NCBI GenBank assembly: GCA_019459285.1
Contig: JAIBEL010000067.1
Coordinates: 44,752-108,751, forward strand
Direction of reading: 5' to 3'
From: Rhizobium sp.
GTDB taxonomy: Bacteria > Pseudomonadota > Gammaproteobacteria > Burkholderiales > Thiobacillaceae
DNA: 64,000 nucleotides
In this document: positions 19,560-29,000 of the stretch, piece after piece
Position numbering within the stretch: position 1 is the first letter of the stretch
Layout: each line of letters opens with the position of its first letter
Notes under the pieces: generated by a model
What the model saw: the letters and a program-made list of their open reading frames with translations, nothing else
Database searches by the model: none
Told to the model about the DNA's origin: nothing
Made by a program: the position numbers and the translations under genes

Positions 19560-20536
19560 GCGCGGTGGGGATGACCGACACCCTTTGCCGGCTGGAGGCC
19601 ATGCTGCTGATCCGTGCCTACGAAGAAACGCTCGTCGAATTCCAGCGCGGCGGCGCCCCCGGCACCTGCACCAGCGTCGGCCAGGAAGCCTGCGCTGTCG
19701 GCGTGGTCGGTGCGCTGGAGTCACGCGACCGCATCCTCACCAACCACCGTAGCGCGGCGCATCTGATCGCTCGTGGCGCCGACCCCGGCCGCCTGATGGC
19801 CGAGGTACTGGGGCGCGTCGATGGCTACTGCGGCGGTCGCAGCGGCAGCCTGCACATTTCGGCGAAGGAACTCGGCGTGGTGCTCACCTCGACCATCGTC
19901 GGCGGCGAGCTGTCGATGGCGCCCGGCGTCGCCCTTGCGCAGAAGATGGGGCAGGGCGAACCAGGCGGGATCACGACGGTGTTCTTCGGCGACGGCGCGG
20001 CCTGCGAAGGCATTTTTCACGAGTCGCTCAATCTCGCCGTGCAATGGCAGCTGCCGCTGCTGTTCGTGTGCGAGAACAACGACTGGCAGGCCTTCGTGCA
20101 CCGCCGCGAGACCATGCCTGACAACGCGATCGCCGACTGGGCGGCGGGCCACGGCCTGCCGGTGGCGACGGTCGACGGCAACGACGTCGAGGCGGTGCAC
20201 GCAGCCGCGCTCGAAGCGGTTGCAGCGATCCGCGCGGACGGGCGGCCGCGTTTCCTCGAGCTCGTTACCTACCGGCTGCGCGGGCACTTCGAGCCCGACG
20301 ACCAGGCCTACGTCGACGCCGACGAGCTGGCGCGCTGGCAGGCGCGCGACCCTCTGCAAAGCCAGGCCGACCGCCTGCTCGCGCAGGGCGCGCTCGACGC
20401 CGACGAATTCGCGCAGCTGCGCGAACAGGCTGCCGCGCGTATCGAGGCAGCCATGGTATTCGCCCAGGCGAGCGCGTGGCCCGACCCGCGCACCCTCACC
20501 CATCACGTGTATGCCGAACAAGGAGCCCATTCATGA
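19556..20536 (+). CDS. 2-oxo acid/acetoin dehydrogenase E1 alpha subunit
   Basis: 326-aa TPP-dependent dehydrogenase E1 alpha subunit of the PdhA/AcoA type. It probably decarboxylates a 2-oxo acid or cleaves acetoin, with the beta subunit encoded next. The TPP-binding motif GDGAACEGIFHESLNLAVQW through CENN is at about residues 144-176. Upstream are TNHRSAAHLIARG and YCGGRSGSLHI, typical of the family. ATGA overlaps join it to the cytochrome gene and to E1 beta. No signal peptide, so it is cytoplasmic. Pyruvate and acetoin are both possible substrates. Confidence 0.88.
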   Translation: MSAVGMTDTLCRLEAMLLIRAYEETLVEFQRGGAPGTCTSVGQEACAVGVVGALESRDRILTNHRSAAHLIARGADPGRLMAEVLGRVDGYCGGRSGSLHISAKELGVVLTSTIVGGELSMAPGVALAQKMGQGEPGGITTVFFGDGAACEGIFHESLNLAVQWQLPLLFVCENNDWQAFVHRRETMPDNAIADWAAGHGLPVATVDGNDVEAVHAAALEAVAAIRADGRPRFLELVTYRLRGHFEPDDQAYVDADELARWQARDPLQSQADRLLAQGALDADEFAQLREQAAARIEAAMVFAQASAWPDPRTLTHHVYAEQGAHS

Positions 20537-21528
20537 CCCGCATGACGATCGAACAGGCGATCCATCAGGCGCTCGCCGAGGAAATGCGGCGCGACGAGCG
20601 AGTGTTCCTGATGGGCGAAGGCGTCGCCACCAAGCGCCGCGACCTGATGCAGGATTTCGGCGCGGCACGCGTACGCAACACCCCGCTGGCCGAGGCCATC
20701 ATCGCCGGCACCGCGGTGGGCGCCGCCGCCAGCGGCCTGCGGCCGGTGGTCGACCTGCTGTTCGCGCCCTTCCTCACCTATGCGATGGACGCGCTGGTCA
20801 ACAGTGCCGGCAAGCTGCGTTACCTGTCGGGCGGGCAGTTCGACTTCCCGCTGGTCGCGCTGAGCATGACCGGCAGCGGCTGGTGCGTCGGCGCGCAGCA
20901 CAACCACAACCTGGAAGCGATGTTTGTGCACGCGCCGGGCCTCAAGGTGGTGATGCCGTCGACTGCGGCGGACTTCAAGGGCCTGCTCAAGGCCGCCATC
21001 CGCGACGACAACCCGGTGCTGTTCTTCACCGATCTTGCCCTGCTGCATCAGGAAGGCGAGGTGCCTGATGGAGCCGATCACCTCGTGCCGCTCGGACAGG
21101 CGGTCGTGCGCCGCGTCGGCGCCGACGTGACGCTGGTGAGCTATGCCAAGACGGTCGGGGTGTGCCTGCAGGCCGCCGAGCAGTTGCAGGCGCAAGGCAT
21201 CGCTGCCGAGGTGATCGATCTGCGCACGCTGAAGCCACTCGATGAGACGACGGTACTGCGCTCGCTGCGCAAGACCGGACGGCTTGTCGTCGTCACCGAA
21301 GCCAGCGGCCTTTGCGGCATGGCGGCGGAACTGGCCGCATTGGCGGTCACCCGGGCGTTCGATGCCCTGCGTGCGCCGGTCGTGCGGTTGACCGGGCCGG
21401 ACGCGCCCGGCGCGTCCTCGTGGGTGCTGGAACAGGCCGCGCTGCCGACCGCCGAAGCTGTGGTGGAGGCGGTACAGGGCATGCTGGGAGACGCTGTGGT
21501 CGTGCGTGAGGCGCTTGCGACGACCTGA
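20533..21528 (+). CDS. 2-oxo acid/acetoin dehydrogenase E1 beta subunit
   Basis: 331-aa transketolase-type beta subunit (PdhB/AcoB). It begins MTRMTIEQAIHQALAEEMRRD and includes VFLMGEGVATKRRDLMQDFG, RVRNTPLAEAIIAGTAVGAAASGLRPV and LRYLSGGQFDFPL. The C-terminal transketolase domain includes DVTLVSYAKTVGVCLQAAEQL and VIDLRTLKPLDETTV. The start at 20533 overlaps the alpha stop (ATGA), with AGGAG 7 nt upstream. No E2 acyltransferase or E3 gene is next to it. It ends 8 bp from a convergent gene. Confidence 0.9.
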   Translation: MTRMTIEQAIHQALAEEMRRDERVFLMGEGVATKRRDLMQDFGAARVRNTPLAEAIIAGTAVGAAASGLRPVVDLLFAPFLTYAMDALVNSAGKLRYLSGGQFDFPLVALSMTGSGWCVGAQHNHNLEAMFVHAPGLKVVMPSTAADFKGLLKAAIRDDNPVLFFTDLALLHQEGEVPDGADHLVPLGQAVVRRVGADVTLVSYAKTVGVCLQAAEQLQAQGIAAEVIDLRTLKPLDETTVLRSLRKTGRLVVVTEASGLCGMAAELAALAVTRAFDALRAPVVRLTGPDAPGASSWVLEQAALPTAEAVVEAVQGMLGDAVVVREALATT

Positions 21529-21535
21529 TGAAGGA

Positions 21536-22840
21536 TCAGGCGCTGAGTTGCAGCGGTCGGCCGATGTTCAGCCGGAAGCGGCCGCGACCGGTTTTTTCCA
21601 GTGCGATCGTCGGGCAGCGTTCGGCAAGGCGGCGTTGCAGCAAAATCAGGCGCGTCTCCAGGTTGTCGCCGAAATCGGGCAGCGGCAGGCGCGGGTCGCG
21701 CCGCAGTTCGCGGTTGCAGAAATCGTGGCGACCGTTGCGGGCGTGTTCGTTGAGCAGCATCCACAGGATGCTGCCGGCCACGCCTTTGATGAGGTAGTCG
21801 TTGTCGATGAAGACGCTGTGATCGGCGGCGAAGTAGCGCACCGCCAGCGGCGCGCCGGTCGGGCGCATCGCGGGTTCGTCATGCGCGGGTTCGGCGTCGT
21901 CCGGCTCGCACGCGGCCTGCGCGACCAGCGCGGCGAGGTGGCGGGCGTAGACGACCAGTGCATCCTCGTCGGCATGGCTGAAGAAGGCGTCGTGTTCGCT
22001 TTCGGCGTAGAGCACGCCAAGGAGGCGACCGCCGTGAATGAGGGGGACGGCAATCCGGCTGTGCGGATTGGCCAGTACCGGCAGCGGGATACGCGGTTCG
22101 GTCGCATGCTCTGCGCGCATCGCCGTCTGGTACGCGTAGTCGCCCGTGCGGTAGTTGATGCGAACGGGAATCCGTTCGCGCGCGGCGACGCCGATGAGGC
22201 CTTCGCCGACCTTCACTTCCGCGCCGATCCCGGAATCCGGATAACCCAGGCTTCCCAGCGCATAGAGTGCGGTGCCGGCCTCGTCCAGCATCAGCAGCAG
22301 CGCGTGGCGGATGCCGAAGCCGGCGGTCAGGGCTGCGAGTCCGCGGTCGGCCAGATCCGACAGATCGGTCGTCTCGCCCAGGCGGTCGAGCGTGTGCCGG
22401 AGGCTCAGAAGCGCATCGGACGGCGGTGGCGCAGGCGGGATATGGGGATCGACGGATTCGATGTCGAGCACCCGGTAGATGTCCGCACCGCGCAGTACGA
22501 ACACCTTGTCCATGTGGGTCTGCGCCGCGATGCCGGCGAGCTGCGCCTTCATGTATTCGAACAGCGGACCGTTGGTTTCGGTGCGCATGTAATGCAGCTT
22601 GAGGCGGAAGTGGCGGAAGCTTCCGGGTTCGACCACCTGTACCTGCGCGTAAGGATGCGCGAGCACGTTTTCGCGTGTCTTGCTGAAGAACTGATAGGAC
22701 AGCGCCACGTGTTCGGCGTCGACGTAATGCACCTGCGAGGCATAGGCCACATTCGGCGTGCCGTCCGGGGCACTGGTGGCAACGACGGCAGGAATCGCGC
22801 CGTCGAGGCAGGGACGTAGCGATTCGAGCGATAGGTTCAT
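21536..22840 (-). CDS. Flavin-binding (PNPOx-like) + GAF + C-terminal winged-helix-like protein
   Basis: 434-aa three-part protein. Residues about 1-135 resemble pyridoxamine-phosphate-oxidase-like FMN-binding split barrels (PAVVATSAPDGTPNVAYASQVHYVD). A GAF-type sensor domain spans about 150-300 (GLAALTAGFGIRHALLLMLDE, GIGAEVKVGEGLIGVAA). The last about 100 residues (KGVAGSILWMLLNEH, LETRLILLQRRLAERCP, GRGRFRLNI) look like a winged-helix DNA-binding domain; this last call is the least certain. It may be a redox- or flavin-responsive regulator. It is coupled by ATGA to a second PNPOx-like gene upstream. Confidence 0.75.
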   Translation of the reverse strand: MNLSLESLRPCLDGAIPAVVATSAPDGTPNVAYASQVHYVDAEHVALSYQFFSKTRENVLAHPYAQVQVVEPGSFRHFRLKLHYMRTETNGPLFEYMKAQLAGIAAQTHMDKVFVLRGADIYRVLDIESVDPHIPPAPPPSDALLSLRHTLDRLGETTDLSDLADRGLAALTAGFGIRHALLLMLDEAGTALYALGSLGYPDSGIGAEVKVGEGLIGVAARERIPVRINYRTGDYAYQTAMRAEHATEPRIPLPVLANPHSRIAVPLIHGGRLLGVLYAESEHDAFFSHADEDALVVYARHLAALVAQAACEPDDAEPAHDEPAMRPTGAPLAVRYFAADHSVFIDNDYLIKGVAGSILWMLLNEHARNGRHDFCNRELRRDPRLPLPDFGDNLETRLILLQRRLAERCPTIALEKTGRGRFRLNIGRPLQLSA

Positions 22841-23322
22841 GTGCGCGCCAGCACGCGCCCGGCGTCGGGTCCGGGCGTCTGATCGAACACGATTTCCGGC
22901 GCGAAGCGCAACGCCACCAGGTCGTCCGTGGGCAGGAGCGCGGCGAGTGCCTGTTCCAGCCCTGCGCCGTAACCCAGCCCCTTCAGTTCGTCGGCGAACG
23001 CCGCCACACAGTGTGCGCTGCATGCGCGCTGGGCCGCGCCAGTCTTCACGCGCGTGGCTGCGGATGCCTTGAGCTGCAGGGTGGCATGGGTGGACGGGCG
23101 GCTGACCACCAGCGTGATTCCGCTGCCCGCGTCGAGCGCGTCGATCACCGCGCGCCCACGGCTGGCTGACAGCAATACCGTCAGCGCGCGCCGGTCGCGC
23201 GTCACCATCACACCCTGAGCCCGACACACGCATGGCCAACCGTCGCGGCCCACCGCGCCGACATTCATCGACAATGGGCCTTGCAGAAAGGCAGTCTGCT
23301 CGACGGTCAGCTGCACACTCAT
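22837..23322 (-). CDS. PNPOx-like FMN-binding protein
   Basis: 161-aa protein resembling the pyridoxamine 5'-phosphate oxidase-like split-barrel family. It begins MSVQLTVEQTAFLQGPLSMN, then NVGAVGRDGWPCVCRAQG, a typical FMN-barrel start. Hydrophobic strands ALTVLLSASRGRAVIDAL and ITLVVSRPSTHATLQLKA follow. The function is not known; family members bind FMN or haem. It lies 4 bp after argJ and overlaps the next gene by 4 bp. Confidence 0.72.
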   Translation of the reverse strand: MSVQLTVEQTAFLQGPLSMNVGAVGRDGWPCVCRAQGVMVTRDRRALTVLLSASRGRAVIDALDAGSGITLVVSRPSTHATLQLKASAATRVKTGAAQRACSAHCVAAFADELKGLGYGAGLEQALAALLPTDDLVALRFAPEIVFDQTPGPDAGRVLART

Positions 23323-23326
23323 GGCA

Positions 23327-24553
23327 TCAAGTGCGGTACTCCGCGTTGATTTTCACGTAATCGTAGGAGAAGTCGCAGGTCCATACGGTGGCATTCACGG
23401 TGCCGCGATTCAGTGCGACGCGCACGGTGATCTCGGCTTCCTTCATCACCGCCGCGCCCTGCGCCTCGGTGTAGCTGGCGGCGCGGCCGCCGTTTTCCGC
23501 CACCAGCACGCCGCCGAGCCAGACCTTCAGCGCATTGACGTCGAGGTCCGTCACGCCGGCGTAGCCGATGGCGGCGAGAATGCGCCCGAGGTTGGGATCG
23601 CTGGCGAAGAAGGCCGTCTTCACCAGGGGCGAGCGTGCGATGGCATAGGCGATCTGCTTGCACTCGGCGCGGTCGCGTCCCCCCTCGACGGCGATGGTCA
23701 TGAACTTGGTCGCACCTTCGCCGTCGCGCGCCATGGCCTGCGCGAGCTCGATGGCGACCTCGCTCAATGCCGTCTTCAGCGCGGCGTAATCAGCGCCGGA
23801 GGCGTCGGCGATTTCGGTATTGCCGGCCTGGCCGGAGGCGATGAGGATGAAGCTGTCATTCGTGGAGGTGTCGCCGTCGACAGTGACGCAGTTGAACGAC
23901 ACGTCGGCCACTTCTTTGACCAGCTGTTGCATCAGGGACGCGGCCATCGCTGCGTCGGTCGCGACAAAGCCCAGCATGGTCGCCATGTTGGGGTGGATCA
24001 TGCCGGAACCCTTGGCGATGCCGGTCACCGTTACTGCCTTGCCGCCGATCGATATCTGGCGCGAGGCGCCCTTGGCGACGATGTCGGTGGTCATGATCGC
24101 GTGCGCGGCCTCGCTCCAGTGATTCGGCGCGAGGTCGGCCTGCGCGGCAGGGAGGGCCGACAGGATCTTGTCGACCGGCAGCGGTTCCAGGATGACGCCG
24201 GTGGAAAAAGGCAGCACGTTTTCGGTCGCGCACCCCATCCGCTGTGCCACGGCGTCGCAGGTCTGGCGGGCCCGCGCGAGGCCTTCCTCGCCGGTTCCGG
24301 CGTTGGCGTTGCCGGTGTTGATCACCAGTGCGCGGATATTTCCTGTCGCCAGATGCTGCTTGCACAGCGTAACCGGTGCGGCACAGAAGCGGTTTTGCGT
24401 GAATACGCCGGCGACCTGGCTGCCGGCAGCGAGCTCGATCAGCGTGATATCGCGCCGCCCCGGCTTCTTGATGCCGGCGGAGGCGATGCCGAGCCGCACA
24501 CCGGAAACGGGCAGCAGTGAGGCAGGGTCGGGAGCGGTAAGGTTGACGGGCAT
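23327..24553 (-). CDS. argJ: Bifunctional ornithine acetyltransferase/N-acetylglutamate synthase
   Basis: Catalyses the acetyl-recycling steps of arginine synthesis. The 408-aa precursor self-cleaves. The conserved autoproteolysis region is [21 protein letters not shown], where Thr after ATML-type segments acts as nucleophile in the family; here ATM precedes LGF at about residue 188. N-terminal family motifs include [10 protein letters not shown] and [14 protein letters not shown]. The C-terminus ends [14 protein letters not shown], as usual. ATG at 24553. Confidence 0.95.
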   Translation of the reverse strand: MPVNLTAPDPASLLPVSGVRLGIASAGIKKPGRRDITLIELAAGSQVAGVFTQNRFCAAPVTLCKQHLATGNIRALVINTGNANAGTGEEGLARARQTCDAVAQRMGCATENVLPFSTGVILEPLPVDKILSALPAAQADLAPNHWSEAAHAIMTTDIVAKGASRQISIGGKAVTVTGIAKGSGMIHPNMATMLGFVATDAAMAASLMQQLVKEVADVSFNCVTVDGDTSTNDSFILIASGQAGNTEIADASGADYAALKTALSEVAIELAQAMARDGEGATKFMTIAVEGGRDRAECKQIAYAIARSPLVKTAFFASDPNLGRILAAIGYAGVTDLDVNALKVWLGGVLVAENGGRAASYTEAQGAAVMKEAEITVRVALNRGTVNATVWTCDFSYDYVKINAEYRT

Positions 24554-24617
24554 GGCGGCGGGGCAGGAGGAAAGCCGCTATTTTATGCCGGGCTTGCTGC
24601 AAATAGATGGCCGGGTC

Positions 24618-24905
24618 TTACTGCGCACGCCCCAGCAGTACGTTCAGCAGGCGGCGGAATCCCGGCCGCCATGGCCACACGGGGTCGAGTTCGATCGAGC
24701 GTGCCAGCGCGGCCAGCGCAATCAGCGCAAAGACGAGAAACAGCAATTCCGAGATGAGCTGACGCGAAGTAAGCATTCCCAGTGGCATGTCCAGAAAGCC
24801 GGGAACATAAAACAGACTGGCAAATGCTGCGAAGAGAAAAGCCGGGCCGAGATACATGGTATTCGCAGTCAGGGTTGTTGTAAGAGGAGGGACAGCAATC
24901 GTCAT
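24618..24905 (-). CDS. Small membrane protein, function unknown
   Basis: Predicted 95-aa protein with two transmembrane helices (LGPAFLFAAFASLFYVPGFL and LISELLFLVFALIALAALA) and a short basic C-terminus. No family recognised. The start is uncertain: ATG at 24905 gives 95 aa, while ATG at 24857 (MYLGPAFLF) gives 79 aa with the same helices; neither has a clear Shine-Dalgarno. The pattern of hydrophobic helices argues that it is real rather than a shadow. Confidence 0.45.
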   Translation of the reverse strand: MTIAVPPLTTTLTANTMYLGPAFLFAAFASLFYVPGFLDMPLGMLTSRQLISELLFLVFALIALAALARSIELDPVWPWRPGFRRLLNVLLGRAQ

Positions 24906-24990
24906 GCCAGGAAATAAACGCCATAAGAAACAATGTGCTGGATTGTTTGGGCCCACGCGGCGCGACGCGATATGTAAATTAATTCGACAG

Positions 24991-25329
24991 CTACTTGTCC
25001 ATGGGCGGGGCGGCCAGCTTGCGCAGGATTTCATGCGACAGCGAGTAGAACTGCGGAGTGGGACCGAGATCCTCATAGATCGGATCGCCATAGTCGTCTT
25101 CGGCAATGATGCGGTTGCCCGGGATGTAGGGCATGGCAACTTCAAGTTCGTCGAGGGCGGCCCGGATCAGATCGGCTATCAGTTGGGAGTCGCTGCAGTC
25201 GGGATACATCACGCGCAGCGCTTCGACGCGGGCGGCATCACGCAGTGGCAAATCAACCGTATAGGTGCGCGCATCCGGGTGCGCATGCCCCTCCTGGCCC
25301 CAGCGCTGGATCAATTCGGCGATGCGCAT
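24991..25329 (-). CDS. Small acidic protein of the so-called type 1 pili tip component family
   Basis: 112-aa soluble protein, MRIAELIQRWGQEGHAH through LRKLAAPPMDK. It looks like the small proteins annotated as type 1 pili tip component in pseudomonads, with YTVDLPLRDAARVEALRVMYP and DDYGDPIYEDLGPTPQFY conserved in my recollection. That name is poorly supported. No pilin or usher gene is nearby and there is no signal peptide. A GGGGA ribosome-binding site precedes the ATG. I would treat it as conserved hypothetical. Confidence 0.6.
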   Translation of the reverse strand: MRIAELIQRWGQEGHAHPDARTYTVDLPLRDAARVEALRVMYPDCSDSQLIADLIRAALDELEVAMPYIPGNRIIAEDDYGDPIYEDLGPTPQFYSLSHEILRKLAAPPMDK

Positions 25330-25396
25330 TCGAGTTCCCCAACCAACTTCTCAATGGTTGTGTTATAGCAAAGCACCCCGCAAGGCAAAGCGGAAT

Positions 25397-25996
25397 TCAG
25401 CCCGTCATGCGCCACACGAGCGTGCGGTTGTTGGCCGGCATGGCAATGTCCTGTTGCAGAACCAGACCCTGAGAACGCGCCAGCGCATCTACCGCCTCGA
25501 AATCGCGCACGCCCGAGGCCGGGTCGCGTGCTTTCAGCCAGGCGTCGAAGCGGGCATTGCTCTCCGACGTATAGCGGCCGCCGTAGTTGAACGGACCGTA
25601 TACCGCCAGGATGCCGCCGGCTTCCAGTACCGCGCCCACGCCCGCGAAGAATCTTTCCACCTCGGGCCAGCCCATGATGTGCAGGGTGTTGGCGGAAAAC
25701 ACCGCGTCATAGCGGCCGCTGCGCCAGGCGGTGTCGTTGACGTCGAGCGCCAGCGGCGGCAACACATTGGGCAGCGCAGCCTCTTCGAGCCAGGCCTGGA
25801 TGCCGGGGTGATGCTGGGGCACGTCGGCGGTCTGCCAGACGAGATGCGGCAGGTCCGCCGCGAAATACACGGCATGCTGGCCGGTACCGCTGCCGATTTC
25901 GAGCACATGGCGGCGATCGGCGAACAGCGGGCGCAATATCGCCAGAATGGGGTCGCGGTTCTGTACGCAGGACTCGGAGAAAGGCTTGTCGATCAA
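25397..25996 (-). CDS. DUF938 SAM-dependent methyltransferase
   Basis: 199-aa methyltransferase-fold protein of the DUF938 family. The SAM-binding motif is VLEIGSGTGQHAVYFA (about residues 30-45), and YDAVFSANTLHIMGWPEVERFF follows at about 98-119. LAVYGPFNYGGRYTSESNARFDAWLK is diagnostic of DUF938. The substrate is unknown. It lies after the AddA gene on the same strand, separated by 37 bp. Confidence 0.85.
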   Translation of the reverse strand: MIDKPFSESCVQNRDPILAILRPLFADRRHVLEIGSGTGQHAVYFAADLPHLVWQTADVPQHHPGIQAWLEEAALPNVLPPLALDVNDTAWRSGRYDAVFSANTLHIMGWPEVERFFAGVGAVLEAGGILAVYGPFNYGGRYTSESNARFDAWLKARDPASGVRDFEAVDALARSQGLVLQQDIAMPANNRTLVWRMTG

Positions 25997-26033
25997 GGTT
26001 GCGGGTCCTAATAACGGTGAAGGCAGGGTGTAG

Positions 26034-29000
26034 TTATACGCCGTTCAGTTCGACCAGCCGTCCGTCTGCCAGCAGCAATGCAGCATGGAGCGGCTTGCCG
26101 GGATACAGTGCCGCCAGCAGGGTGCGATATCCCGCCAGCTGTGTACGGTGGCGCTCGGCCAGCTCGGCGTCGGACAGCGTGCGGCTGTCGTCGCCGGTTT
26201 TATAGTCGATCAGCCACACCGAATCGTCGCGCTCCACCACGCGGTCGAGCCGCTGCAAGCGTCCGTGGCCATCGAGCAGGGTCAGTTCGTTGTACGCGCG
26301 CCGATACTGCGCGGGGTCGAAAAAACGTGTCAGATGCGGCTTTGCCAGCAGCGTACGGGCGGCGGATTCGATGGCGTCCAGCTGATTTTCGAGTCCCAGG
26401 TGCGTCGCCAGCGCCGCCAGATCGCGCGGGGTTCCGGGTGGCGCATGGTGCTCCAGGCAGGCGTGAAAGAGTTCGCCGCTTGCCGCGGCCGGGTTCGCCA
26501 TCGGCGTGCCGACGCGCTGTCCGATTGCCGGGGCGTCGATGCGGGTCGGCGGCAGGAGGCGATCCGCTCTCCGGGTGCTTGCGGGGGGCAGGTCGGCCGG
26601 CAGGTCCAGGTTTCGCCAGGCAGCATCGACGCGCTGCAGCCAGGCGTTTTTCTCCGCGTCGCCGCTCACGATCAGCGCCTGTTCGGCGCGGGTGAGCGCG
26701 ACATACAGCAAATTGTCGGATTCGCGCTGCGCCAGCCCTGCTTCTTCCTCGAACCAGGCTTCGCGACATGCGCCGCGCTCTTCCTGTCTGCCGAACAGGG
26801 AAAAATGCACCGGCCGCGGTGCTTCGGGAGGCCATGGCGCCAGCACGGCATGGCTCGTTCCTTTCTGGTGGTCGCTGCCGCCCAGTAGCCAGACGATGGG
26901 CGCTTCCAGCCCCTTGGCGCCGTGGATGGTCAGCAGGCGCACCGCGTTCTCGCCGTCGGCGGCCAAGCCTTCGCCGGGTGCGGCGTCGGCATCGTCGACC
27001 AGGCTGGCGAGTTCGCGGATGAAGCCGGCCAGCGTGGGATAGCGTCCTGCGTCCTGCGTCAGCGCCAGTTGCATGAAGGCGCGCAGGTTGGCGGCGACCT
27101 GCGGCCGCATCGCTTCCGGTACGGCGGCGGCATAGCGCGCTTCGACGTCGCCTTCGAAATAGATGCGGTCGAGCAGGTCGTGCACCGGCAGCGTGCCGCA
27201 ATGCGTTCGCCAGCGACCGAGCAGGGATGCGGCGCGTGCCAGGGTGGGCGGGCAGCCGGCCTGATGGATCAGGGTGGCCAGTCGTTCCCAGCCGCGTGTT
27301 TCGTCTGGCGGGTGCGGCGCGAACACCCGCAGCAGGTCCTCGTCGCTGCAGCCGAAGACCGGGCTTTTCAGCACGTGTGCCAGCTTCAGGTCGGCGTGCG
27401 GCAGCAGCAGCGTTTCGAGCAGCGCAATCACATCCCGCGCTTCCAGCGCATGCAGCAGGCCGCCGCGGCGCGAGGTGATGAACGGGATACGTGCCGCTTC
27501 CAGTTCGCGTTCGTACAGATGCAGGTGGGTACGTTTTCTGACCAGCGCCATGACGTCGCCCGGGCGTGCCGCACGCGGGCTTCCGCCATCCATCACACCC
27601 CAGCGGTCCAGCACTTCGTCGCGCAATACCCGTGCAAACTGCCGTGCTTCCGCGTGCACGGCGCGGTCGTCGGCTTCCGGTTGCGGTGTGGTCAGCGGGT
27701 TGCGCATAGGACGCCATACGTGGCCGGAGGCCGCGTTGTGGATCGGAGTCCCCGTGGGGGGCAGGCCATCGACCGTGGCGGCTTCGGTTTTTTCCACCTG
27801 CACCGGCAGGCTGCGCAGCGCGCCCGGACGGTCGGCGTTCTCCGGCGCGTGGGTGTGGGCGGCAAACCCCGCGACGTCGGCGAACACCGGGTTGATCGCC
27901 GCCACCACCGACGGCGCCAGCCGGCGCGTCATGTCGGTGCTGAAACGCGGTGCGCCGAAATGCGCGTGCAGGAATTCCGCCGCCGCGTCGAATACCCGCG
28001 CCTCGCCGCGGCGGAAACGGTAGATCGCCTGCTTGGGGTCGCCCACCATGAATACCGTCATGTCGCTGTCGGCGCTGCGCGCTTCCAGCAGCCAGGTCGA
28101 GAGCGCCTGCCATTGCAGCGGATTGGTGTCCTGGAATTCGTCGAGCAGCAGATGGCGGTAGCGCGCGTCCAGCTTCAGTGCCAGTGCCGGCGCGTGTTCC
28201 TCGCTGGCGAGCAGGCGGCAGGCCTGCCATTCGGCGTCGGCAAAGTCGATCACACCCTGCTGCGACTTGGCGTCCTGATAGGCCGCCAGTAGCATGTGGC
28301 CAAGCAGCAGGCCGTGGCGGTTGAGATTCCAGATACGGATGTCGGTCTGGATCGCAGTCAGGGTTTCGAGCGCGGTTTCCAGCATGTCGAGGTCACGCAG
28401 ATACGTGTCGAGTTCCCCCCCCAGCGCTTTTTCCAGTTCCCTGGTCGCCTGCTTCTTGCGCCGTTTGCCTGCGGTCATCAGGTGCTTCATCAGCGCGGCA
28501 TGAGCGTCGTCGGGCGGCAGATCCAGGCTGTGCTGGATTTCCGGCGCGCGCGCCTGTTCGCTCTTGCTGCCTTTTTCCAGCGCTAGGCCGATCCGCTTCA
28601 CACGCGCCACGGTCGATTCGTCGGCCCAGAATGCGGCCAGCGGATCGCCGTCCAGATCGGGGTGCAGCAGCGGGCGCAACTGGCTCAGCGCATAGGCCAC
28701 CGGATCGGCCTGGCCATCGGTATAGGCCCACCATTCCGCGCGCGCCTGGACGAAGTGTTTCAACAGCGTGCGCAGGCTGTGCTCGCCGATGTCGGCCAGC
28801 AGCGTCAGCAGGGCAGCGCCTTCGGCGGTGTCCGGTGCGGCGGCCCAGCGGTTGAACTGGCGATCACGCACTTCGCTCAGTAGCTGGCTTTCGCGTTCCA
28901 GCAGTGGCGCGCCCCATGGCAATCCGGCTTCCAGCGGCGCGCGTTTCAAGAGATCGAGAAACCAGCCGTGAAAGGTCGTCACCGTTGGCCCCGGCTGCGC

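Noticed and set aside
19068..21528. Direct electron transfer from the E1 enzyme to the cytochrome c
   Set aside because: The cytochrome has an export signal and the E1 proteins do not, so they lie in different compartments.
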